64,000 nucleotides of DNA, from positions 62,001 to 126,000 of the forward strand of contig JADJBM010000013.1 of assembly GCA_016703785.1 (NCBI GenBank), in the 5' to 3' direction. This DNA comes from Betaproteobacteria bacterium. Its GTDB lineage: Bacteria > Pseudomonadota > Gammaproteobacteria > Burkholderiales > Rhodocyclaceae. The notes under the pieces are model-generated. The model was not told the DNA's origin, did no database searches, and was given only the letters and a program-made list of their open reading frames with translations. This document shows positions 9,862 to 18,602 of this stretch, piece by piece. Position 1 is the stretch's first letter. Each line of letters begins with the position of its first letter. The position numbers were made by a program, and so were the translations under genes.

Positions 9862-9900
9862 ATCAGGAAATTCCTTATGGCGCATCGGGAAAAATCCGAT
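9862..9900. promoter_or_regulatory. Paired 17-bp palindromes (site pair 2)
   Basis: ATCAGGAAATTCCTTAT (9862-9878) and ATCGGGAAAAATCCGAT (9884-9900), again 22 bases apart, in the divergent region between the receiver-kinase gene and the receiver at 9963. The order of the two palindrome types is mirrored relative to pair 1. Confidence 0.65.
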
Positions 9901-9962
9901 TCTCAAAAAAGCGTCCATGAGGTTCAATGGGTGCGTCGCGATCTTTCCTTGAACCAGAAAGA

Positions 9963-10319
9963 ATGAAGCTCCTCGTCATCGATCCCGCTCGCGCCTTTCT
10001 TGAGGCCGTGAAAAATTGCGCCGCCGACGCAGGGTGCCGCAGCGTGATCACCGCCGGCAACGCCGAGGAGGGGCTGCGCGCGGCCAGCGCCATGCGGCCG
10101 GAAATCGTCCTTGCCGACCACGATTTGAGGACCGCCGAGGGCAAGTCGGTTATCCACGCCCTGCGTCCGCTGCTCCCTGGGGCCGTGCTGGTGTGCTTGT
10201 CGCTCGATGACGAAGGCGAGATGTCCCGTGCCCGCTGGCGCACGATCGCCGACATCTGCGTGGAGAAGCCGCGCCTGGCCGAGACGTTGCCGGCGCTGCT
10301 GGAGGCTGCCGCACATTGA
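9963..10319 (+). CDS. Single-domain response regulator
   Basis: A 118-residue receiver-only protein (MKLLVIDPARAFLEA, then EIVLADHDLRTAEG as the likely acceptor segment). I chose the ATG at 9963 because the receiver begins there; the GTG/ATG further upstream adds only non-domain residues. It is divergent from the receiver-kinase gene across a 179-base intergenic region that holds the 9862-9900 operator pair. A kinase on the same strand follows 150 bases downstream, with a copy of the bipartite repeat between them. Confidence 0.75.
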   Translation: MKLLVIDPARAFLEAVKNCAADAGCRSVITAGNAEEGLRAASAMRPEIVLADHDLRTAEGKSVIHALRPLLPGAVLVCLSLDDEGEMSRARWRTIADICVEKPRLAETLPALLEAAAH

Positions 10320-10347
10320 GCCTCAGGTCTTCGGTCGCATCCGATGG

Positions 10348-10371
10348 AAAGTCAGTCGCCACAATACGGCG
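10348..10371 (+). repeat. Bipartite motif copy 2
   Basis: Exact, spacer TCGCCACAAT, intergenic, 103 bases before the kinase ATG at 10474. Confidence 0.8.
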
Positions 10372-10473
10372 AGGTGAAGTCGCGCCTGCCCGAAACCCGC
10401 AGGCGCCGGAGACGCCGACGGACGGCTGTCGTCTGGCAGCCGTTCATATTCTAAATTGCACGAGGGTTCATTC

Positions 10474-12429
10474 ATGCCTGACAAGGCCGCGCCATCCCCG
10501 GGTTCGCATCTGAGCATCGGCCTCAAGATTGTCCTGCTGTTTTCAGTATTGGCACTGGCCGTGGGCGGGAGCTGGCTGGTGGTGCAGCGCGCCCTGACCC
10601 AGCTCGACGGCACCGCAACTGAAATCAACACCTACGGCAGTCTGCGCTACCTGAGCCAGCAAATCCATCTGGAACTGCAAGGCGCCGTCAACGATGGCGG
10701 CGCGGTCGACAAGGTCGAGCGTCTGATGGGCGAATACGAGCGCAAGCTCGGATTGCTGGCCGCAAGCCGCGTCGGTACTAGGGTGGGTGATCAGGCGCGG
10801 CACGTCCTTGCCGCAATGAACGACGATTGGGTCGCCTATCGTGATGGCGTCCGCCGACTTCTCGGCAGCCGGGGAACGCCCGCCGCCACCGAAGCCGAAC
10901 TGCGGCTGCTCTCGGCCCAGGCTGCGCAACTGCTCGAGCAGGCGGACCGGGCCACCTGGATCATGAGCGACAGCATTTCACGCCAGCGCGAGGAGGCGCG
11001 AGACGAGTTCGCACTGCTTGGCCTGCTCGATACTGCCTTCCTGGTCCTCGCCTATGCCTACATCCGCCGGCGCATCGCGCTGCCGCTGCGCGAGCTGGCA
11101 GGGGTCACCCTGCGCTTCGCCAGGGGCGAGCATGGCGCGCGCAGCGGCTTCCGCTCGCACGACGAGACCGGCCGGCTGGCGGAGGCTTTCGATCACATGG
11201 CGGCGGAGACCGAGCGCCATATCGGCATCATCGCCGCCGACCTGGACGACATCCGGCGCAAGGAGGCCGAGCTGCGCAAGCTCACCCAGGCCATCGAGCA
11301 CAGCCCGGTTGCCGTCATCGTTACCGATGCCGAGGCCAGGATCGAGTACGTCAATCCGCGCTTCAGCGAGGTGACCGGCTTTGCCGTCGCGGAAGTGCTG
11401 GGGCGCAAGCCGAGCCTGCTCCAGTCCGGCCAGACCCTGCCGGAAACCTATCGGGAGATGTGGCAGACCATTCTCTCCGGCAAGGTCTGGCGCGGCGAAT
11501 TGCTGAACCGCAAGAAGAACGGCGAGCTGTTCTGGGAGAATGCGCAGATTTCGCCGATTCGCGACGAGGCGGGAAAAATAACGCATTTCGTCGCGGTCAA
11601 GGAAGACATCACGGCAAAGAAGCATGCCGAGCAGGAACTCATGATGCTGAATATCGAGCTGGAGCGGCGCGTTGCCGACCGCACCCGCCAGCTCGAATCC
11701 GCCAACAGCGAATTGCGCACCTTCAACCACTCCGTTTCGCACGACCTGCGCACTCCCTTGCGCGCCATAAACGGCTTTGCCCAGGCCATCGAGGAGGAAG
11801 GCGCCGCCTGCCTGAAAGGCGAGCTGCGGGATTACCTGCGGCGCATTCAGGCTGCCGCTGTGCGCATGGGCGAGTTGATCGACGACCTGCTCGCACTGGG
11901 TCGCATCGGCCAGATTGAAGTCGATGTGGTGGCGGTCAACCTGAGCGGCATCGCGCATGAAATTCTCGACAGGCTGGCCGCCGCGGAACCGGACCGCCGC
12001 GTTGAAAGCGTGGTGGTGGAGGGCATCGTCGTCAAGGGCGATCCGCGGCTGCTGCGCATCGCGCTGGAGTGCCTGCTCGGCAACGCCTGGAAATTCACGG
12101 CGGACCGCGACCCAGCCCGCATCACCTTCGGCTATGCGATGCGGGATGGCCACAGCGTGCTGGCGGTCAGCGACAACGGCGCCGGCTTCAACATGGGCTA
12201 CGCCGACAAGCTGTTCCGCCCCTTCCAGCGGCTGCACGCCGCCGACAAATATCCGGGCAAGGGCATTGGCTTGGCGAAGGTAAAGCGCGTCATCGACTTG
12301 CACGGCGGCCATATCCGGGCCGAAGGCAAGGTGGGCAAGGGCGCGACGTTCTGCTTCGAGTTGCCCGATGAGCCGGATTTACATGGCGAAGCGCCCGCCG
12401 AGCGTGCGGAATTGATGGGAGCTCAGTAG
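10474..12429 (+). CDS. Membrane histidine kinase: PilJ-like sensor, HAMP, PAS, HisKA, HATPase
   Basis: A 651-residue membrane-bound sensor kinase. TM1 is at about 12-34 (IVLLFSVLALAVGGSWLVV) and the periplasmic region of about 145 residues resembles the PilJ/NarX-type four-helix N-terminus. TM2 is at about 178-197, HAMP at about 198-252 and PAS at about 270-385 (SPVAVIVTDAEARIEYVNP). The H box is FNHSVSHDLRTPLRAINGF and the ATPase has VSDNGAGFNMGYADKLF. Start is ATG 10474 with GAGGG 7 bases upstream, preferred to the in-frame TTG at 10456. A FixJ-like regulator follows 117 bases downstream and is the likely partner. Confidence 0.88.
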   Translation: MPDKAAPSPGSHLSIGLKIVLLFSVLALAVGGSWLVVQRALTQLDGTATEINTYGSLRYLSQQIHLELQGAVNDGGAVDKVERLMGEYERKLGLLAASRVGTRVGDQARHVLAAMNDDWVAYRDGVRRLLGSRGTPAATEAELRLLSAQAAQLLEQADRATWIMSDSISRQREEARDEFALLGLLDTAFLVLAYAYIRRRIALPLRELAGVTLRFARGEHGARSGFRSHDETGRLAEAFDHMAAETERHIGIIAADLDDIRRKEAELRKLTQAIEHSPVAVIVTDAEARIEYVNPRFSEVTGFAVAEVLGRKPSLLQSGQTLPETYREMWQTILSGKVWRGELLNRKKNGELFWENAQISPIRDEAGKITHFVAVKEDITAKKHAEQELMMLNIELERRVADRTRQLESANSELRTFNHSVSHDLRTPLRAINGFAQAIEEEGAACLKGELRDYLRRIQAAAVRMGELIDDLLALGRIGQIEVDVVAVNLSGIAHEILDRLAAAEPDRRVESVVVEGIVVKGDPRLLRIALECLLGNAWKFTADRDPARITFGYAMRDGHSVLAVSDNGAGFNMGYADKLFRPFQRLHAADKYPGKGIGLAKVKRVIDLHGGHIRAEGKVGKGATFCFELPDEPDLHGEAPAERAELMGAQ

Positions 12430-12546
12430 AAATACCGAGGGCAGGCGCCGGAAAAGCGAGACATAATTCCTGTTACCCGGCGGCTGCGGCGGGCAGTATC
12501 GCGCATTTACGGCAACGCCCTACTGGACAGCCGAGACTGGTGGCTC

Positions 12547-13170
12547 ATGGAACACACGCTGTACATCGTCGATGACGACGACGGCATGCGCGCGGCGATG
12601 GCGCGCATGCTCCGCCGCGCCGGCTATCCGGTGGAAGACTTTGCCTCGGCGGACCATTTTCTGGAAGCGCGCAGCGACGATGCGCCCGGCGTGCTGATCC
12701 TCGACTTGAGGATGCCGGGCATGGACGGGCTGGGGCTGCAACACGCGCTCGCCGAGCGCGGCGCGCGGCTGCCGGTCATCATGATCACCGGCGCCGCCGA
12801 CGTGGCGAGCGCCGTCGCGGCGATGCGGCTGGGCGCCATCGACGTCCTGGAAAAACCCTTCGACGAGGCGGCCCTGCTCGAGCGCGTCGGACTCGCCATC
12901 CGGCGGGACCAGGAAATCCGCGAGCAGGAGTTCCGGCGTCGCGCCGCCGAACGGCGGCTGGACAGGCTGACCGCCACCGAGCGGCGCATCCTCGGCCTGC
13001 TCAGCGCAGGCCATTCGACCAAGGCCATCGCCCTGCGTCTTGGCCTGAGCGTGCGCACCATCGAGACGCATCGCTACAACATCAAGCGCAAGACGCAGGT
13101 GCGGTCACTGCCCGAAATGATGAGCCTGGGCCTGCAGGGCATGTCGAAGACCGGCGGGGAGCCTACATGA
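12547..13170 (+). CDS. FixJ-family response regulator
   Basis: A 207-residue regulator with a receiver (LYIVDDDDGMR, VLILDLRMPGMDGL, VLEKPFDE) and a LuxR-type helix-turn-helix (LTATERRILGLLSAGHSTKAIA, LSVRTIETHRYNI). The layout and the EKPF motif are those of FixJ/TodT/StyR-type activators, usually paired with PAS kinases. The kinase ending at 12429 is the natural partner. Its own targets cannot be read from the sequence. Confidence 0.88.
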   Translation: MEHTLYIVDDDDGMRAAMARMLRRAGYPVEDFASADHFLEARSDDAPGVLILDLRMPGMDGLGLQHALAERGARLPVIMITGAADVASAVAAMRLGAIDVLEKPFDEAALLERVGLAIRRDQEIREQEFRRRAAERRLDRLTATERRILGLLSAGHSTKAIALRLGLSVRTIETHRYNIKRKTQVRSLPEMMSLGLQGMSKTGGEPT

Positions 13171-13241
13171 CGCTGGCGCAGTTCCGGGGCCTGACCCTGC
13201 GCATGCCTTGCCTGCCCGCGCAACACAACCTTTCCGGCCGC

Positions 13242-14192
13242 TCATCCCAGCGTAAGCCAGAACGTCGCGCCGGCATTCCGGGCGCTTTCCGCCCAGATGC
13301 GGCCGCCGTGCTTGGCGATGATGCGCGCCACGGTGGCGAGCCCGATGCCGCTGCCGGCGTAGTCATCGTGGTTATGGAAGCGCTGGAAAGGCTGGAACAG
13401 CCGCTCGCCGACCCGTGCAGTGTCGAACCCGATGCCGTTGTCGCGCACGAAGTAGACGCCGCCCGCATCGCGTCCGAACTCGATGCGGGGCCGCTCGATG
13501 CGCGCGGTATATTTCCAGGCATTGTCAAGCAGGTTGCCGAGCGCGGCCCGCATCAGGCCCGGATCGGCATGGGCTTGCAGTCCTTTTGCGATGATCCAGT
13601 CCGCCTTCCGCTCCGGGTCGCCGGACTGGAGCGTGTGCGCAATCTCTTCGGCCAGGGCGGACAGATTGCAGTCGGTGCGGTTGCGGATGCGCGCCAGCGA
13701 GGTGGCGAAGCCGCGCTCCACCAGGGCGGCGAAGTCGCGCCGGTCGGCGTCCTCGTGGCCGTAGGCCTGGACGATGCGGATCTCGTGGATGGTCTCGTCG
13801 ATGCGGTTGCCCAGGTCGGCGACCCTGTCCTGGCTGATGCGCGCGAAGCGCCGCACCCGGCGCCCGAACAGCACGATGGGCACCACGACTATCGGTACGC
13901 CGCTCAGCACCATGAGGGTCAGCTTGAGGTTGGTGGTGAACAGCATGGCCAGCCCGCCGATCAGCAGCAGGAGGTTGCGCAGGGCGATGGAGAGGCTGGA
14001 GCGGATGGCGTTTTCGATCAGCGTCGTGTCGGACGTGAGCCGCGAGATCACTGCGCCGGTGCGGCCCTGCTCGAAATACGAGGGCGGCAGCGACAGCAGG
14101 TGGTCGAAGACGCGACGGCGCAGGTCGGCGGTGACGCGCTCACCGAGCCACGAAACGTTGTAGAAGCGCAGGTAAGTGGCCGGGTCGGTCAT
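13242..14192 (-). CDS. Chimeric ORF: ABC-exporter membrane fragment joined to a kinase ATPase fragment
   Basis: One open frame of 316 residues made of two unrelated truncated parts. Residues 1 to about 168 match the middle of an MsbA-type ABC exporter membrane domain (SWLGERVTADLRRRVFDHLL, then SRLTSDTTLI and RNLLLLIGG). The first two membrane helices and the whole nucleotide-binding domain are missing. From about residue 170 it becomes the C-terminus of a histidine kinase: NLSALAEEIAH, GNLLDNAWKYTARI, VRDNGIGFD and GSGIGLATVARIIAKHGG, lacking the H box. The junction is at about 13675-13690. It looks like an in-frame deletion fusion and is probably a remnant; expression is unknown. A stop codon lies in frame just upstream of the ATG. 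Confidence 0.75.
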   Translation of the reverse strand: MTDPATYLRFYNVSWLGERVTADLRRRVFDHLLSLPPSYFEQGRTGAVISRLTSDTTLIENAIRSSLSIALRNLLLLIGGLAMLFTTNLKLTLMVLSGVPIVVVPIVLFGRRVRRFARISQDRVADLGNRIDETIHEIRIVQAYGHEDADRRDFAALVERGFATSLARIRNRTDCNLSALAEEIAHTLQSGDPERKADWIIAKGLQAHADPGLMRAALGNLLDNAWKYTARIERPRIEFGRDAGGVYFVRDNGIGFDTARVGERLFQPFQRFHNHDDYAGSGIGLATVARIIAKHGGRIWAESARNAGATFWLTLG

Positions 14193-14378
14193 GGTTCTCA
14201 GGCGGAATCAGGAAGCATTGTATGCTGCGGCTACTGGCGGTTGAAGCGTATCGCTCCGTGCTCCTGCAAGTCCGGTTCGTCAGCCATCATGCGCTACCGA
14301 ATAAACCGCAAGAAACGGATGGCGCGAGCGAAGGCGATTCGCGCAAAATAGACAACCTTCCGACTCCTGCAACAATCC

Positions 14379-15272
14379 ATGAACAACGCAAGCCTGATTC
14401 GCCTCCTGCTGCTGGCAGCCATTTGGGGCGCTTCCTTCTTCTTCATGCGGGTCGCGGCCCCGGTCCTGGGCCCGGTGGTGCTCATCGAATGGCGTGTGGT
14501 GCTGGCTGCGCTGTTCCTGTTCGCCATCGCGCTGCTGCGCAGAAAGAAACTGCGGCCGGCTGCCCATTGGAGGCACTATCTTTTCCTTGGCTTGGTCAAT
14601 TCCGCGCTGCCGTTTTTATTGATCGCCTTCGCCGCCATGTCGCTGTCGGCCTCCCTGCTGTCGATCCTGAATGCGACGGCGCCGATCTGGGGCGCGCTGA
14701 TCGGCGCTCTCCTCGGCCAGTCGAAGCTCACGGTTAAAGTGGGCGCCGGCCTGCTGCTGGGCGTGGCGGGCGTTGGCACGCTGGTCGGCTTCGATGCGCA
14801 GGCCCTGCAGCCGGAGGCCGGTGTGGCGATCGCCTGCGCGCTGGCGGCGGCGCTCTGCTACGGCATCGCCAGCATCTACGTGAAGAAGGCCAGCGCGGTC
14901 GCTGCATTTTCCAATGCGCACGGCAGCATGTGGGCGGCGGCCCTGCTCATCGCGCCGGCCGTGCCGTTCTTCAACGCGCCCGCAAGCCCGGATGCGGAAG
15001 TGATCGGCACGGTGATCGCCCTCGGCGTGCTGTGCAGCGGGGTTGCCTACCTGCTGTATTTCCGCCTGATTGCCGACGAGGGGCCGGCCTCGGCATTGAC
15101 AGTAACTTTCCTCATCCCCGTCTTCGGCGTGCTCTGGGGCGTACTGTTCCTCGGCGAAACCATCGGCTGGCATACCGTCATCGGTTCGGCCGCGGTGATC
15201 GCCGGCACGGTGCTGGCGACGGGGTACTCGTTCGGCGCCGCCTTCGCCAGCAGGAGGACAGGCAGCGGCTGA
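14379..15272 (+). CDS. EamA/DMT-superfamily permease
   Basis: A 297-residue integral membrane protein with about ten hydrophobic helices in two EamA halves. It opens with LLLLAAIWGASFFFMRVAAPVLGP, typical of RhaT/YdcZ-like metabolite exporters; the second half starts near ACALAAALCYGIASIYVKK. The substrate is not predictable. It ends two bases before the convergent gene at 15274. The neighbouring genes are unrelated. Confidence 0.88.
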   Translation: MNNASLIRLLLLAAIWGASFFFMRVAAPVLGPVVLIEWRVVLAALFLFAIALLRRKKLRPAAHWRHYLFLGLVNSALPFLLIAFAAMSLSASLLSILNATAPIWGALIGALLGQSKLTVKVGAGLLLGVAGVGTLVGFDAQALQPEAGVAIACALAAALCYGIASIYVKKASAVAAFSNAHGSMWAAALLIAPAVPFFNAPASPDAEVIGTVIALGVLCSGVAYLLYFRLIADEGPASALTVTFLIPVFGVLWGVLFLGETIGWHTVIGSAAVIAGTVLATGYSFGAAFASRRTGSG

Positions 15273-15273
15273 C

Positions 15274-15975
15274 TCAAAGCCGCGTGTAGGCCACGAGTTC
15301 CAGGCGGTCCGCCTTGCGGATGCCCTTGCCCTGGCGCTGCCAGTTCTCCAGCGCGATGGCGCGCGGCACCCGCTCCGGCGCAATCCAGTAGGTGACGTTG
15401 ATGGAGCGGCTCTTGCCGAGCAGCCAGCCTGTGCCTTCGACGCGGTACGCGTCGAAGCGGCCGGCGGGGACGACGACCGCTTCGCGCACGGCCACCTTGA
15501 AGTCGATTTCGAATTCGTCGGCCTGGCCGTTGGGCAGCACCGTCGAATAGCGGGTGGTCCACTTTCTGCCGACCGCGTACTCGGTGGCGTAGAACTGGTT
15601 GGGGCCGTTGGTGGCGCCGTTGGGCATCTTGAGAAAATTGCCCAGCCGGTCGGTGATTAGGCGCCCGCCGTTGTACATCACCCTGTCCGGCAGGACGCGC
15701 ACAACGCGCTGCATCTGGGTGCGTTCGACGACCTTGGTCAGCATGTCGGTGACCTGGTACTCGAAGAGGTCGCCGGGGCGGTAATCCTGGTTGGCCCGCG
15801 CCGTGCCCTTGGTGAACGGGTTCGCCTCGGCGGAGATGACCTCGATGCGCCTTTCGCCGCGCCCGGCAAGCAGCGCGTCGAGTTGGGCCTGCGCCAGCTC
15901 GCTGAAGTGTCCGCTGGGGTAGCGCTTCAGGTATTCCTCAAGGGCGGCGATGGCGTCACGCGTCGAATCGCTCAT
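15274..15975 (-). CDS. Conserved hypothetical protein coupled to the metacaspase
   Basis: A 233-residue protein of unknown function. I start it at ATG 15975, which overlaps the metacaspase stop (ATGA); the longer open frame upstream is the metacaspase in another phase. The N-terminus (EEYLKRYPSGHFSELAQAQLDALL) resembles a tetratricopeptide-like helical pair. From about residue 60 on it is a beta-rich region with YRPGDLFEYQVTDMLT and NVTYWIAPERVPRAI. Coupling to a caspase-like gene suggests the two products act together, perhaps as sensor or partner; that is inference. Confidence 0.7.
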   Translation of the reverse strand: MSDSTRDAIAALEEYLKRYPSGHFSELAQAQLDALLAGRGERRIEVISAEANPFTKGTARANQDYRPGDLFEYQVTDMLTKVVERTQMQRVVRVLPDRVMYNGGRLITDRLGNFLKMPNGATNGPNQFYATEYAVGRKWTTRYSTVLPNGQADEFEIDFKVAVREAVVVPAGRFDAYRVEGTGWLLGKSRSINVTYWIAPERVPRAIALENWQRQGKGIRKADRLELVAYTRL

Positions 15976-16859
15976 TGACCTTCCCCTGCGCCTGCCACCG
16001 TCGCCTGCACCTTCTGCCACGCGCCCAGCTCCTCGGCGAAGCGGGCGTCGCGCTCCTCCTGCGACAGCTTCTTCAGCTCCGGTGGCGGAATGAAATAGAA
16101 ATCGTCCTCCAGCGAAGTGCTTTCCCATGGGATCTGCCGGCCGTTCGAAGCGCGCCGCACGGCCAGCCGCACGCGCTTGAAGACGTCCTCGATCCTGGCG
16201 TTGGGCGTGCGCATTTCGCGCAGGAGGTTCTCGGTGTACAGGCCGTTGGCGCCTGCGCCGTCCGAGGCGGTGTTGCCCGGCGCCGTGGCATAGGCCAGCA
16301 GCGTGCCGAGCGGCGCGTCCATTTGGCTCAGGCCCTTGCCGGTCCTCAGCTCGACATTGAATGGGTTGTCGCGGCAGGCGTCGAGGATGATGATGTTCAT
16401 CGGGTTTTTCGCCCGGGTCAGGCCCTCCAGCAGCCGGGTGATGTCCACCGCCTGCTGCGGCACGTCCTCCGCCCTGTTCAGCGCGGCATCCACCGGCACC
16501 AGGTAATTGCGCCAGCTTATCTGCAGGCCGTGGCCGGCGAAGTAGAACAGCCCCACCGCCGGCTGCGTGCCGAGGCTGGCGGCGAAGCCGCGGATCGCAT
16601 TTTCCAGCGCAGCCTTGCCCGCATCGAGTTGCAGGTCGACGGCGAAGCCGGTCTGTTGCAGTACGCCCGCGATGGCGCCGGCGTCGTTGGCGGGATTCGG
16701 CAGCGGTGCGGAAGCATAGCGGCTGTTGCCCACCACCAGCGCCCGCCGCGGCAGGGCATGGATGGTCGAGGCCAGCGCCGCCCCCAGGCCGAGCGGCAGG
16801 AGAGGCGCGAGCGAGAGGGCGGAGAGTTGCTTGAGTGTGAGGCGGCGGCGCGGCTGCAT
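15972..16859 (-). CDS. Caspase-like peptidase (metacaspase, p20 domain) with Tat-like signal
   Basis: A 295-residue protein of the caspase (C14) fold. The catalytic His lies in LFYFAGHGLQ and the catalytic Cys in IIILDACRDNPF, so the dyad is intact. The N-terminus (MQPRRRLTLKQLSALSLAPLL) has consecutive arginines and a hydrophobic stretch like a Tat signal, implying export or membrane attachment. ATG 16859 is chosen because the signal begins there. Bacterial metacaspases usually cleave after basic residues; substrates are unknown here. It is the first gene of a coupled pair with the hypothetical at 15274. Confidence 0.88.
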   Translation of the reverse strand: MQPRRRLTLKQLSALSLAPLLPLGLGAALASTIHALPRRALVVGNSRYASAPLPNPANDAGAIAGVLQQTGFAVDLQLDAGKAALENAIRGFAASLGTQPAVGLFYFAGHGLQISWRNYLVPVDAALNRAEDVPQQAVDITRLLEGLTRAKNPMNIIILDACRDNPFNVELRTGKGLSQMDAPLGTLLAYATAPGNTASDGAGANGLYTENLLREMRTPNARIEDVFKRVRLAVRRASNGRQIPWESTSLEDDFYFIPPPELKKLSQEERDARFAEELGAWQKVQATVAGAGEGQ

Positions 16860-16873
16860 CGGCGGCGGGATTA

Positions 16874-17722
16874 TCAGGTGCGAGCCGCGACGACACTCTG
16901 CTCCTGCACGCCGAAGCCGTCGATGCCGAGGCGCAGCGTGTCGCCGGCCTTGAGGAAGCGTTGCGGCTTCATGCCGAGGCCGACGCCGGGCGGCGTGCCG
17001 GTGACGATGACGTCGCCGGGCAGGAGCGTCATGAAACGGCTGATGTAGCTGACCAGCTCGGCGCAGCCGAAGACCATGTTGGCCGTCGAGCCGTCCTGCA
17101 CGCGCTGGCCGTTGAGTTCCAGCCACAAGTGCAGGTCCTGCGGGTCGGGCACTTCGTCGCGGGTCACCAGCCAGGGGCCGAGCGGGCCGAAGGTGTCATA
17201 GCCCTTGCCCTTGTCCCACTGGGTGCCGCGCTCGAGCTGGTATTCGCGCTCGGAGACGTCGTTGGCGACGCAGTAGCCGGCGACGTGGTCCAGCGCCGCT
17301 TCGAGCGGCACGTGGCGCGCGACCGATCCGATGACGATGGCGAGCTCCACTTCCCAGTCGGTCTTCACCGAGCCGGGCGGCAGCAGGAGTGGATCGCTCG
17401 GCCCGCTGATACAGGTGGTGGCCTTCATGAAGAGGATCGGCTCGCTCGGGATGGGCATGCCGGCTTCCTTGGCGTGGTCGCGGTAGTTGAGGCCGACGCC
17501 GACGATCTTGCTGATGCCGGTAAACGGCACGCCGAGGCGCGGCGAGCCTTTCACGCGCGGCAGCGAGTCCGGCGCGATGCTGCGCAGGCTGTTCAGTCCC
17601 TGCGGCGTGAGCGTGGCCTGGTCGATGGTTTCGATGGCCACCGACAGGTCGCGCAGATGGCCTTCCTCGTCGATGAGGCCGGGTTTCTCGCGGCCGTCCG
17701 TTCCATAGCGCACCAGTTTCAT
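16874..17722 (-). CDS. Fumarylacetoacetate hydrolase-family protein
   Basis: A 282-residue FAH-family enzyme. Metal-binding and active-site signatures are IVGVGLNYRDHAKE, the acidic cluster in KTDWEVELAIVIG and VIVTGTPPGVGLGM near the end. The full-length layout (N-terminal cap of about 60 residues, then the FAH core) matches ureidoglycolate lyase or 2-hydroxyhepta-2,4-diene-1,7-dioate isomerase-like proteins. The reaction is C-C bond hydrolysis, decarboxylation or isomerisation of a ring-cleavage acid; the exact substrate is uncertain. GGAGGCAGC precedes the ATG. Confidence 0.85.
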   Translation of the reverse strand: MKLVRYGTDGREKPGLIDEEGHLRDLSVAIETIDQATLTPQGLNSLRSIAPDSLPRVKGSPRLGVPFTGISKIVGVGLNYRDHAKEAGMPIPSEPILFMKATTCISGPSDPLLLPPGSVKTDWEVELAIVIGSVARHVPLEAALDHVAGYCVANDVSEREYQLERGTQWDKGKGYDTFGPLGPWLVTRDEVPDPQDLHLWLELNGQRVQDGSTANMVFGCAELVSYISRFMTLLPGDVIVTGTPPGVGLGMKPQRFLKAGDTLRLGIDGFGVQEQSVVAART

Positions 17723-17766
17723 GCTGCCTCCGCTGGGCCGCCCCGAGGAGGCAGCAAGTCAATAAA

Positions 17767-17825
17767 CGGAAGCCGCGCGTTGCGCGGCTGAACCGTTGTC
17801 ACCCCTTTCCTCGGGAAAGGGGGCG
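17767..17825 (+). repeat. Intergenic dispersed repeat, copy 1
   Basis: CGGAAGCCGCGC..GCGCGGCTGAACC..GTCACCCCTTTCC then CCTTTCC-TC-GGGAAAGG. Two hairpins in the 118-base gap between the FAH-family and ferredoxin reductase genes; the first part recurs inverted at 30021. Confidence 0.5.
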
Positions 17826-17840
17826 GGGAAAAGGCTTCCC

Positions 17841-18587
17841 CTACCAGTAGGTTTCCATGCTGATCTGCCCCGGCTCCTTGCGCTTGTGCTTGCGCAGGCC
17901 GCGCGCGGCGAGCGCGGTCGTGGCGTCTTCCACCATGGCCGGGTTGCCGCACAGCATGACATGGCTGAGGGCGGCATCGATGGCCAGTTCGGCGCGCGCT
18001 TCCAGGCGCCCGTCGGCAATGGCCTGCGGGATGCGGCCCTTCAGCGCATAGTCGGTCTCTTCGCGGCTGAGGAAGGGGATGTACGTGAAGCGCTTCGGCT
18101 CGGCCTCCGCCACGCTGGCGATGGCGCGGCGGTAGCTCAGTTCCGCCGCCGTGCGCGCCGCATGCACCAGCACCACGCGCTGGAAGCGCCGCCACGGCTC
18201 CGCCGTTTTCAGGATGGAGAGGAAGGGCCCGATGCCGGTGCCGGTGGAGACGAGCCAGAGGTGGATCGCCGGCGGCACTTCTTCGAGGACGAGAAAGCCG
18301 TTGGGTTTCGGCGCCACCTGGACGGCGTCGCCCGCCTTCAGCGCCGACAGGCGCGGCGACAGCGGGCCCTCATCGACCGTGGAGAAATAGAATTCGAGGA
18401 CGGGGTCGCCCGGCGCACTGACGATCGAGTAGGGCCGGCCGACGATCTCGCCGTCGATGGCGAGGCCGAGCTTGGTGAACTGGCCGGCGCGGAAGGGTTC
18501 GATCTGCGCCTCGATGCGCAGCGAATGGAGCCTGTCTGTCCAGTCGATTCGTTCGACGATGCGGCCTTCAACCCACTGCTGCGCCAT
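17841..18587 (-). CDS. fpr: Ferredoxin-NADP(+) reductase
   Basis: A 248-residue FAD enzyme of the bacterial Fpr type that exchanges electrons between NADPH and ferredoxin or flavodoxin. FAD-binding GRPYSIVSAPGD and the NADP segment LVSTGTGIGPFLSIL are present. It ends in the characteristic KHKRKEPGQISMETYW, whose terminal aromatic residue stacks on the flavin. The ATG is preceded by GGAGGGACC. Anaerobic or aerobic aromatic degradation nearby would use such reductant, but the link is only positional. Confidence 0.92.
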   Translation of the reverse strand: MAQQWVEGRIVERIDWTDRLHSLRIEAQIEPFRAGQFTKLGLAIDGEIVGRPYSIVSAPGDPVLEFYFSTVDEGPLSPRLSALKAGDAVQVAPKPNGFLVLEEVPPAIHLWLVSTGTGIGPFLSILKTAEPWRRFQRVVLVHAARTAAELSYRRAIASVAEAEPKRFTYIPFLSREETDYALKGRIPQAIADGRLEARAELAIDAALSHVMLCGNPAMVEDATTALAARGLRKHKRKEPGQISMETYW

Positions 18588-18602
18588 GGTCCCTCCGATT
18601 CA

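Noticed and set aside
15976..16896. Upstream extension of the 15274 gene
   Set aside because: It is the metacaspase coding sequence in another phase and is Arg/Pro-rich; the real start overlaps the metacaspase stop.
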